In this document: piece by piece, positions 35,629 to 43,326 of the stretch
How positions within the stretch are numbered: the first letter of the stretch is position 1
Layout: every line of letters starts with the position of its first letter
Source of the DNA: Ulvibacterium sp965248315
GTDB lineage: Bacteria > Bacteroidota > Bacteroidia > Flavobacteriales > Flavobacteriaceae
Assembly: GCF_965248315.1 (NCBI RefSeq)
Contig: NZ_CBDFIX010000002.1
Span: 3,782,001 to 3,846,000 of the forward strand
Direction of reading: 5' to 3'
DNA length: 64,000 nt
The notes under the pieces: generated by a model
Seen by the model: the letters and a program-made list of their open reading frames with translations, nothing else
The model's database searches: none
What the model was told of the DNA's origin: nothing
Position numbers and translations under genes: made by a program

Positions 35629-36597
35629 ATGAAGTCGTACACGGCCCTTTTTGTAATTCTTTTGTCCCTGGTATTAAGTTGCAAGGGAAGTCCCGAAAAC
35701 AAATCAATCGAACCCAATCATGTCCCAAAAGAACTGAATAGACCTAAAGTAAGTTTCACTTTCGACGATGGCATAACGACCGACATTTTGAATTATCCAT
35801 TTAAGCAGTGGAACCAAATGATCTTATCCTCATTGGATAAGGCGGAAGTGAAATCTGTTTTTTTCGTTACCGGGGCCAACAAGTCCGATCAAAAAGGAAA
35901 ATATTTGCTCCAGAGCTGGAATGACAAAGGCCATAGTATTGCGAACCATACGTTTAGCCACCCAAGTTTCCATTCGGAAGACCTTTCCATTGATGACTTT
36001 GAAAAAGAGCTTTTGGATACGGATGCTATTATATCCGGGTACAGCAACTATCAAAAGCTATTTAGATTCCCGTATCTAAAGGAAGGGGCTACATGGGAGA
36101 AAATAGATGGAATCCGAAATGTGCTTTCGAAACATGGTTACAGGAATGGACATGTAACCATAGATGCCTCCGACTGGTATATAAATGGGAGGCTTATTAG
36201 AAAAATTAAAAAGTTGGGAATCGATAAGGCCGAAGTATCAAAATTCAGGGAATATTATTTGGAACACATAATGGATAGGGCCAACTTTTACGAAACACTA
36301 TCCTATGAACTCACCGGCAGAAATATAAACCACACCCTGCTTTTGCACCATAATCTTACTTCTGCCCTCTTCCTAGAGGATTTAATAGCCAGATTCAAGG
36401 AGGAAGGCTGGGAAATTATCGATGCCCCGGTAGCTTTCAAGGATAAAATTTTTGAAACACTTCCTTCCCGTGTTCCTGCGGGCGAAAGCCTGATATGGTC
36501 CTTAGCCAAGGAATCGGGCGGATATGAAAGTATGCTACGTTATCCTGCCGAGGACGGTAGGTATGAGGAATCAAAAATGGATAGTTTGGGGCTTTGA
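35629..36597 (+). CDS. Polysaccharide deacetylase (NodB-like, CE4) lipoprotein
   Basis: A 322-aa exported carbohydrate esterase with lipobox LSLVLSC. The NodB homology motifs are FTFDDG (motif 1, catalytic and metal Asp pair, about residues 43-48), NHTFSHPSFHS (motif 2, metal His-x3-His), and a later FRFPYLKEG (motif 3, Arg/Pro). An HVTIDASDWYINGR segment and a late LLHHNL motif match motif 5. It should remove N- or O-acetyl groups from a surface or environmental polysaccharide. It lies 128 bp after the amidohydrolase gene without an obvious terminator. Confidence 0.88.
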   Translation: MKSYTALFVILLSLVLSCKGSPENKSIEPNHVPKELNRPKVSFTFDDGITTDILNYPFKQWNQMILSSLDKAEVKSVFFVTGANKSDQKGKYLLQSWNDKGHSIANHTFSHPSFHSEDLSIDDFEKELLDTDAIISGYSNYQKLFRFPYLKEGATWEKIDGIRNVLSKHGYRNGHVTIDASDWYINGRLIRKIKKLGIDKAEVSKFREYYLEHIMDRANFYETLSYELTGRNINHTLLLHHNLTSALFLEDLIARFKEEGWEIIDAPVAFKDKIFETLPSRVPAGESLIWSLAKESGGYESMLRYPAEDGRYEESKMDSLGL

Positions 36598-36729
36598 TCT
36601 TATTAAAGCAAATGTATGCCAAGTAGCTTGTGCCCATCTTTTATACAATACATGGTCAAAAGCAAAGAAATCCTAAGCTAACCCATTCTGGCAGAGATTT
36701 TATTTTCGCTACCTTTTTGAAGTGATATT

Positions 36730-37857
36730 CTAAGATAAAGTGAATTCTGGTAGTTTAATTATCTCGCCGCCTTTTAAGGCCGATTCATGGGCCAATATCC
36801 CAACACAGGTTATATTTGCCGACTGTTTTGCATTGGGGTAAGGTGATTTATTCTCTAGCAAGGCATGTATAAATTCATGTACCAGATGCGGGTGTGAGCC
36901 ACCATGTCCGGCACCTTGAGTAAAGGAAAGGTGCTGATGCTCATCCGAGTCATACACTCCTTGGGTGGTAAAGTGCTGTATTTCCGGCGGTAGCAATTTT
37001 GCGAAATCGGGACTCTCGATCTCTTCAGGTATTTCCGGTTCCGGTCTTTTCGCTGTGTGCACTACCAATGGCTTCCCCTCGATCAAAGGCCATTCAACGG
37101 ACTTCTTGGAACCATATACTTCAAAACTTTCCCTATACTGGCGGGCCACATCGAACAATGAGCGATATACTTGTGCACTTAAATCGGAATTTCTAAACTT
37201 GATATGTGTAGTCTCCACTGCAAAAGGTGAGTTGTAATGTGCTATCAACTCTTCCCGGATCGTCCCCGAACCAAAACACGAAACGTATTCTGCCTCTCCC
37301 CTTGTAAGTGCCAAAACAGGTCCGACACAATGGGTTGCATAATGCATAGGCGGCAACCCGGGCCAATAATTGGGCCACCCGTCCATATCCTGTTGATGGC
37401 TTGCCTTTAAGAATTGTATCTTACCCAATTGCCCCTGCTCATAGAGTTCCTTCATATATAGAAACTCGCGCGCATATACCACCGTTTCCATCATCATATA
37501 AGTCAACCCCTTTTTTTGGGTCAGCTCTACAATTTCCATACACTCTTCAACAGTGGTGGCCATGGGTACCGTGCAGGCTACATGTTTTCCGGCTTTCAGG
37601 GCTTTTATGGATTGTAAACCGTGATCGGGAATAGGAGTATTGATATGTACGGCGTCGATTTCCATATCCAACAACAGATCATCGTAGGAAGTATATCTTT
37701 TTTTGATACCAAAGGTATCTCCCAATTCGTTCAACTTGGTTTCGTTGCGTTGGCAAATGGCCACCAGGTTTGCATTAGGGTGTTTTTGATAGATGGGGAT
37801 GAACTCTGCCCCAAATCCTAGACCTATGATTGCTATGTTTACTTTTTTGGCATTCAT
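36730..37857 (-). CDS. Gfo/Idh/MocA family NAD(P)-dependent oxidoreductase
   Basis: A 375-aa sugar oxidoreductase with no signal peptide. The N-terminal Rossmann motif is IAIIGLGFGAEF, the Gfo/Idh CxxP/KPMA-type motif appears as GKHVACTVPMATTVEE (EKP replaced by TVP), and a C-terminal alpha/beta domain follows. Members oxidise sugar hydroxyls or reduce keto-sugars. ThuB of the trehalose (thu) pathway and several 3-keto-glycoside enzymes belong here. It is the last gene of an operon, 4 bp after a TIM-barrel epimerase gene and downstream of a ThuA-dehydrogenase gene. That makes keto-sugar metabolism the best guess. Confidence 0.9.
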   Translation of the reverse strand: MNAKKVNIAIIGLGFGAEFIPIYQKHPNANLVAICQRNETKLNELGDTFGIKKRYTSYDDLLLDMEIDAVHINTPIPDHGLQSIKALKAGKHVACTVPMATTVEECMEIVELTQKKGLTYMMMETVVYAREFLYMKELYEQGQLGKIQFLKASHQQDMDGWPNYWPGLPPMHYATHCVGPVLALTRGEAEYVSCFGSGTIREELIAHYNSPFAVETTHIKFRNSDLSAQVYRSLFDVARQYRESFEVYGSKKSVEWPLIEGKPLVVHTAKRPEPEIPEEIESPDFAKLLPPEIQHFTTQGVYDSDEHQHLSFTQGAGHGGSHPHLVHEFIHALLENKSPYPNAKQSANITCVGILAHESALKGGEIIKLPEFTLS

Positions 37858-37861
37858 AATT

Positions 37862-38722
37862 TTAAGAATTAAATATTTTTTTTAAAAATTGAAGGCCTTC
37901 TGATGCAAATTCGTCCTGATTGGCCGCTAAATTTTTCCAAATGCAGACAGCAGCTGCCAATTCCTTTATTTCAGGTGTAAAACTTTCTATTACAATGGCT
38001 CCTTCATAATCGATATCGACGAGGGCCATTTTAAAATCGTTCCAAGGTGTCAGACCGGTACCCGGAACTCCCCTGTGATTTTCGGAAACCTGCACATGGA
38101 TCAGCCTATCACCTACCCTTTTTATGGCTTCTTTGATATTCTTTTCCTCGATGGTCATATGAAATCCATCCAACAACACTTTTGCATTGTTTTGATTGAT
38201 ATCCTTTATCAAATGCATTATATCCTCAGCGGTATTTATTAAATCGGATTCAAAACGATTCAGAGGTTCGAGTGCAATGGAAAGTCCATAACCATTAGCA
38301 ATAGTGCATACCTTGTCGAGATTGGTCACTGCCCTCTCCCATTCAATTTTTCGCTGTTCCTTGGATATGTGTCTTGCCTTACCGACCGCTGCGTACATGG
38401 GGCCCGCCAAAAAATCCGTCTCCCATTGATTGCATAATCGAAAACACTTTTCTATGTACCTGAAGCAATTTTCATGAACACCAACGTCTTCATGGGTAAA
38501 ATCCTTGGTCGGGCCAAAGACACCGCAAACAATTGCCTCCAATCCATTTGCCAGTAATGCCTCTTTCACCAAAACTCCATCTATTAATTCAGGGTCTTCC
38601 ACTGGAATTTCTACCATATCAAAACCCATGGCCTTGATCTTTGGAAAAAGGGCCACAGATTCAGTTGTAAAAGGTGATTGCCATAGCCAGGTGCTTACAC
38701 CATATCGAATTTTATTTATCAT
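37862..38722 (-). CDS. Sugar phosphate isomerase/epimerase family (TIM barrel)
   Basis: A 286-aa enzyme of the AP-endonuclease-2/xylose-isomerase-like TIM barrel. The start is the ATG at 38722, directly after the stop of the upstream gene. Metal and catalytic residues lie in VEIPVEDPE, IALEPLNRFESDLINT (Glu), VLLDGFHMTIEE (Asp/His), HVQVSENHRGVPGTG and IVIESFTPE (Glu), the pattern of D-tagatose/D-psicose 3-epimerases. Related proteins also isomerise or cleave 3-keto-glycosides. It is central in the three-gene minus-strand operon between the ThuA-dehydrogenase and the Gfo/Idh gene. Confidence 0.9.
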   Translation of the reverse strand: MINKIRYGVSTWLWQSPFTTESVALFPKIKAMGFDMVEIPVEDPELIDGVLVKEALLANGLEAIVCGVFGPTKDFTHEDVGVHENCFRYIEKCFRLCNQWETDFLAGPMYAAVGKARHISKEQRKIEWERAVTNLDKVCTIANGYGLSIALEPLNRFESDLINTAEDIMHLIKDINQNNAKVLLDGFHMTIEEKNIKEAIKRVGDRLIHVQVSENHRGVPGTGLTPWNDFKMALVDIDYEGAIVIESFTPEIKELAAAVCIWKNLAANQDEFASEGLQFLKKIFNS

Positions 38723-38723
38723 A

Positions 38724-41700
38724 TTATTTGCTTGCCACAACTTTCATAACACCTTGCATAATCCGCCAATGTCCCGGAAATGTACAGATATATGGATAAT
38801 TTCCTGGTTTGGTCGGAGCCATAAAGTGTAAGACCACTTTTTCTTCTGGATCCACGATGGCCGTTGCAAAAAGTACTTCGGGCATTTCAGGAATATAGTT
38901 TTTCTCCGCTCCGGAAGGGTGTGTCGCCAATTGGTCTGCTGCCTTCCCAACTTTTTCCTTATTCCCGGATTGAACAATGACCAAATTGTGTTGCATAAAA
39001 TCAGTATTCTCAAAAATAAGCTCGACTGGTTTACCGGCTTCGACTACAAACTCGGTAATATCGAACTTCATTTCATTTTTTATGGTTCCAATAGTGATTT
39101 GAGTAGCTTTACTCAATGTATCTTCCGAAGTATTTCCTATTTTTTTGACCTTGTCAACATAGGTCTTTGCAAAAGTTTCCGCTAGCTCATCCCCCTTCAA
39201 AACTATTTTTTTCTGCTCATCAAGATTTTCCGAAGGGTTTTGAAAACCCGGATTATCGCTAAGATAGGCCGCTATAAAGCCCGAGGCATGTTTTGATGCC
39301 GCAACATATAAAGCTTCAGACAACCATTTGTCCTTCATAATAATTTCCTCCTGACTTAGCTCATAGAGCTTTCGTCCAATTTCTTCGGATGGGCTTCTTT
39401 CGGAAAAATAAAGTAGAGCGGCCATTTGAACCCCTGGATCTTTATCCCGTAAAACCATATACATCAACGAAGCCTCATCGACTTGTTCGCCTTTGGAAAG
39501 TATCTGAATTGCAGCCTTCCTAACTGCCGCCGCAGGATGTTCCAAAGCTCCCTGTACCACGGAAATAGCTTCTTGATCTGATTCCTTCACACCCAAACCT
39601 TGAATTGTCCATAGCGCATGTAACGCCCCATGGTTAAAGCCCTCCGAATCGACGCTGGTACTCTTTACCAATTTGTACAAATGGGGCAGAATATCCGTAC
39701 TCCCGTTTTCGACCAACAGCCGTTGTGCGGTGAGCCGCCAGAACATATTGTCGCTAGAAAGGGCTTCCTTCAATTCCTCTAAATCATCCCCGTTCAAGGT
39801 TACGGGTTCTTTCTTTTTTCCTGTTTTGGAAACTACCCTCCATATACGTCCCCTTGACTTATCGCGCAGTGGGTTGACGTAGGCATTGCCTTTTCCATTT
39901 TCGGCATCGTATCCGCCCCTATCCACTTTTGGTGTTGGATTGTGCTGCACTATGAAATTGTACCAATCCGCCACCCAAACGACCCCGTCCGGACCAACTT
40001 TTGCTTCAACGGGAGATACCCATTCATCTGAGCTGGCAAACAAATTACCTCCATCCTCTTCGCTATATCCGGCACCGTCATTTTTAATTTTAGCAATATG
40101 TACCAACCCGCCTGTTGGTTCACAGACAAAGGCAACTTTATTCCAATAGGCCTCTGGATAATCACGTGCCGTGTAAAAATGATGTCCCGCAGCGGCTGTA
40201 AATCCACCAAAAACATCTACTTGCCTAACATTAGGGGTTATGGCTTGTATAGCATAGTGACCGTCTATTTTTGTACTTCCATGAATAGTAATTCCTTCTA
40301 CATCCTTAAACAATTCATTGGGGATGCCCATGAATACGCTATGAGTATTATTGGCTGTTGAAGCGAAAATAGAGTTATCCTCCGTAATTCCCAATCCCCA
40401 TGTATTGTTGCTTGTAGAGGTCAAAAATTCAAAATCTTTTAGGGAATGGCCAAAACGATAGATTCCTTGCCCAAATTCGTAATCTTCCCCAAAAATGGAG
40501 CCCTTGAACCCTGAATATCCTACAGCCCCATAAATCCTATTATCAATACCGTTTTGTAGGTTGGAAGGTCCTGCATGTGTATCGAAGGTGCCCCAACCAT
40601 CAATTATAATTTCCCTTACGTCCGCCTTATCATCTCCATTTGTGTCCTTTAAGAACAAAAAATTAGGGGCTTGGGAAACAATTATACCGCCATTGGAAAA
40701 GGTAAAACTTGTGGGAATATTCAATTTGTCAGCAAAGATCGTGATCTTATCAGATTTTCCATCGCCATCAGTATCTTCCAAGATTTTTATTTTATCGTCG
40801 CCCAGTCCCTTATCGTCTCTAACCGTATTGGGATAATCGACCGTTTCAATGACCCAAAGCCTACCCCTTTCGTCCCAGTTCATAGCTATGGGGTTAATGA
40901 TATCGGGTTCGGAGGCGAAGAGTTCAAGCCCAAACCCAGCGGGTACCTGAATCAACTTCATGGATTCTTCCGGAGATAATGGCATTTGATATTTGGGAAC
41001 GGGATCGCGTTTTTCATAGTTAGGGATATTTGCCATTTCTTTATAGGTCAATTTTGGAATATCCTTTGAGAATTCTGCCCAATTTTTCTTGACGTTGGCA
41101 TTTACGGACCATAGAATACCAGCTTTAATCAAATTTTGAAAACCAGGAGAATTCCATGTTCTTTCGTCATGGCCATAGGCGGTGTAAAAAACCTTTCCTT
41201 TACCATGCTCCTTTACCCAGGTCCACGGTTCATGGTGGTCTCCCTCCACTCTCTCCATTAAAACGGTAATGTCATCCACAATCTTATCATGCACATAAGT
41301 TTCGTCCCATGTTGAAAATTCATTTACCGATTGCATCGCCGGATGTGCCTTATCCTTTATGACGGCTGTAAAGGTTCCCGTTTTATGCTCTTTGAATTGG
41401 GCGCCGACCAAATTGATATACGCCTTCGAATTTTTAAAACAGAAACTAGCGGAATGTATGGGGATAAAGGCACGGCCCTTGGCCACAAACTCAAGAAGCG
41501 CATTTTCTTGGGATGGCGTTATACTTTCATGATTGGCATAAACAATCAGCCCATCGAACAGGTCCAAATTTTGCGGGTTAAGGTCGTCCACATTTTCGGT
41601 ATACGTAATATTGATACCACTCTGCGTTAAGGCCGAGGCCAAAATCGGCATGTAGGCCCGGGAATTATGGTGTTCATGATTATGGCCAAGAAAAAGGATC

Positions 41701-41816
41701 TCGATCCTTCTAGGTGAATCGTCCGCTACTTTTTTCTTTGAAGAAGAATTACACCCAAAAAAGAAAAGTGTCAGTAGAAGAAATCGAAAAAGCCGTACAA
41801 TAGAAGTAGTGACCAT
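38724..41816 (-). CDS. ThuA / membrane-bound dehydrogenase / HEAT / cupredoxin lipoprotein
   Basis: A 1030-aa lipoprotein with signal LLLTLFFFGC. In order: ThuA-like domain (about 38-245, AYGHDERTW at its end); PVC-type membrane-bound dehydrogenase beta-propeller (about 290-680, WDERGRLWVIETVDYPN, DGVVWVADWYN); HEAT-like helical repeats (about 690-830); and a type-1 copper domain (about 915-1030) with ligands His in MQHNLVIV, Cys and His in YICTFPGHW, and Met in RIMQGVM. Most relatives carry a CxxCH heme domain in the last position. Here a cupredoxin replaces it as the apparent electron acceptor. It is the first gene of the operon, divergent from an AraC regulator. Confidence 0.9.
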   Translation of the reverse strand: MVTTSIVRLFRFLLLTLFFFGCNSSSKKKVADDSPRRIEILFLGHNHEHHNSRAYMPILASALTQSGINITYTENVDDLNPQNLDLFDGLIVYANHESITPSQENALLEFVAKGRAFIPIHSASFCFKNSKAYINLVGAQFKEHKTGTFTAVIKDKAHPAMQSVNEFSTWDETYVHDKIVDDITVLMERVEGDHHEPWTWVKEHGKGKVFYTAYGHDERTWNSPGFQNLIKAGILWSVNANVKKNWAEFSKDIPKLTYKEMANIPNYEKRDPVPKYQMPLSPEESMKLIQVPAGFGLELFASEPDIINPIAMNWDERGRLWVIETVDYPNTVRDDKGLGDDKIKILEDTDGDGKSDKITIFADKLNIPTSFTFSNGGIIVSQAPNFLFLKDTNGDDKADVREIIIDGWGTFDTHAGPSNLQNGIDNRIYGAVGYSGFKGSIFGEDYEFGQGIYRFGHSLKDFEFLTSTSNNTWGLGITEDNSIFASTANNTHSVFMGIPNELFKDVEGITIHGSTKIDGHYAIQAITPNVRQVDVFGGFTAAAGHHFYTARDYPEAYWNKVAFVCEPTGGLVHIAKIKNDGAGYSEEDGGNLFASSDEWVSPVEAKVGPDGVVWVADWYNFIVQHNPTPKVDRGGYDAENGKGNAYVNPLRDKSRGRIWRVVSKTGKKKEPVTLNGDDLEELKEALSSDNMFWRLTAQRLLVENGSTDILPHLYKLVKSTSVDSEGFNHGALHALWTIQGLGVKESDQEAISVVQGALEHPAAAVRKAAIQILSKGEQVDEASLMYMVLRDKDPGVQMAALLYFSERSPSEEIGRKLYELSQEEIIMKDKWLSEALYVAASKHASGFIAAYLSDNPGFQNPSENLDEQKKIVLKGDELAETFAKTYVDKVKKIGNTSEDTLSKATQITIGTIKNEMKFDITEFVVEAGKPVELIFENTDFMQHNLVIVQSGNKEKVGKAADQLATHPSGAEKNYIPEMPEVLFATAIVDPEEKVVLHFMAPTKPGNYPYICTFPGHWRIMQGVMKVVASK

Positions 41817-41896
41817 GGCCTAGATATTTTTATTCCAATTTTACCCATAAATCCATAAAAAAAAGAACCGTCTAATATCTCATCTTGACTGTATTA

Positions 41897-41952
41897 TATC
41901 ATATAATTGGTTTTATATCAAATTATCAGATAAATTAGTGGTTTATATGATA
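41897..41952. promoter_or_regulatory. Repeats in the AraC-dehydrogenase divergent control region
   Basis: TATCATATAA (41897-41906) is the exact inverse of TTATATGATA (41943-41952). Overlapping these, TGGTTTTATATCA (41908-41920) and TGGTTTATATGA (41939-41950) form a near direct repeat 31 bp apart, three helical turns. Direct repeats of this spacing are what AraC dimers contact. The region lies between the araC-type gene and the ThuA-dehydrogenase operon. Binding is inferred. Confidence 0.45.
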
Positions 41953-41968
41953 AAAAATCATCATCTAT

Positions 41969-42838
41969 TTGAGGTCTGCTTTACAAAAATCACCGATTCC
42001 CCATACACATACCTTTGTGGCCAAAGTGTTAAAGGATCCTGTCTTTGATCCTAGCTGGCATTTTCATTCCGAGTATCAGCTTTTTGCTGTTCTAAAAGGA
42101 AGGGGCACCCGCTTTATAGGTGATAATATAAAACCCTTTAAAGAGGGTGATTTCACCTTTACCGGCCCCAATTTACCCCATCTATGGCGCAGTGAACATG
42201 AAGGTCCCCAGAAAGAGGGTTCCACTTGGTGCGAAGGTATCGTAGTGTACTTTCATTCGGGCTTTATTGGCGAAAACCTTTTACAAAAAGAGGAGGGCAT
42301 TAAGTTAAGGCAACTCTTTAAAAAAAGCTTGCGTGGAATAGAGGTAAGTGGAAAAACGGCGGAAGTATCCAGAAAAATGCTTTTGAACCTTTTGACCCTG
42401 GATGGTTTTGATGGTGTTCTTGAACTGTTGAAACTACTCAATTGCATTGCCAACACTGATGAAATAGAGTTATTGGCGAGTCCGGGTTATACAAATTCCT
42501 TAAAGGAAGGTGATACCGAACGTATGAACAAGGTGTACGCGCACGTAATGAAACATTTCAAACGAAAGATAGCCGTATCCGAGCTAGCCGAACTGACCAA
42601 TATGACACCTACGTCTTTCAGTAGGTATTTTAGGGTACACGCCAACAAGACATTTTCCGAGTTTATTAGTGAAATCCGCATCGGCCATGCCTGTAAGCTA
42701 TTGATCGAAAAAAAAATGAACGCTTCCCAAGCTTGTTATGAAAGTGGGTTTCATACCTTATCCAATTTTAACAGACAGTTCAAGGCGATTACAAAAAGAA
42801 CTCCTCTAGCCTATAAGAAAGAATATCTGGTTAAGTAA
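41969..42838 (+). CDS. AraC family transcriptional regulator
   Basis: A 289-aa activator type. The N-terminal cupin sensing domain (about 15-110) carries WHFHSEYQL and GPNLPHLWRS, as in sugar-responsive AraC proteins. The C-terminal double helix-turn-helix (about 190-288) has IAVSELAELTNMTPTSFSRYFR and NASQACYESGFHTLSNFNRQFK. The only start in frame after an upstream stop that gives a normal N-terminus is the TTG at 41969. It is divergent from the ThuA-dehydrogenase/epimerase/Gfo operon and probably controls it in response to a carbohydrate ligand. Repeats in the 152-bp gap are candidate sites. Confidence 0.9.
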   Translation: MRSALQKSPIPHTHTFVAKVLKDPVFDPSWHFHSEYQLFAVLKGRGTRFIGDNIKPFKEGDFTFTGPNLPHLWRSEHEGPQKEGSTWCEGIVVYFHSGFIGENLLQKEEGIKLRQLFKKSLRGIEVSGKTAEVSRKMLLNLLTLDGFDGVLELLKLLNCIANTDEIELLASPGYTNSLKEGDTERMNKVYAHVMKHFKRKIAVSELAELTNMTPTSFSRYFRVHANKTFSEFISEIRIGHACKLLIEKKMNASQACYESGFHTLSNFNRQFKAITKRTPLAYKKEYLVK

Positions 42839-42854
42839 ATCAATTACGGGCTAT

Positions 42855-43205
42855 ATGAAACTATTGCGGGCTTTACGTTTTAATTCGGACAGTGGACAAG
42901 AAATGTATTATTATTTTGAAAGTGTGGGGGTTAAAAACATTGTGCTTTGTGGGATGCATACCAATATGTGCATTTTGGGCCCAACCTTTGGTATTCGTGG
43001 CCAGGTAAAACTGGGACGTAATGTTGTCCTAGTACGGCACCTTACCAACGCCATGTACCACTCTGAGATGCCGCCATACGTATTCCATAATGCCGGCACG
43101 GCACTTGTAATCCGACATATTGAGAAGTACTGGCACCGAGTATTGAATGGAAAGACCTTTTTGATTAAGGATTTTATCCATTGTGCCAACTCCATCCATC
43201 GATAG
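42855..43205 (+). pseudogene. Truncated isochorismatase-like cysteine hydrolase
   Basis: Only the C-terminal half of an isochorismatase-family protein remains (about residues 17-100: SGQEMYYYFESVGVKNIVLCGMHTNMCILG, then RHLTNAMYHSEM and a VIRHIEKYW end). The catalytic Cys of the NMC motif is kept, but the whole N-terminal half with the nucleophile-activating Asp is missing, because the preceding AraC gene ends only 16 bp upstream. Family members are about 200-330 aa, whereas this is 116. Such cysteine hydrolases commonly accompany DUF1549/DUF1553 and ThuA genes. It is most likely a deletion remnant. The last 20 residues look unrelated. Confidence 0.75.
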
Positions 43206-43326
43206 AACTCCGTGGGTAGTTTATATTTGACCTTCTGAGCTTCCATAAACAATCCGAAACTTGACGACCTCAAAACAATTAACTAAAAATGCCCTATTTT
43301 TATAAGTGAACACTAGCATACAAAAA

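Noticed and set aside
41948..41971. ATG at 41948 as start of the AraC gene
   Set aside because: It is in a different frame and leads to a stop after about 33 codons. The AraC frame has a stop at 41951, leaving TTG at 41969.
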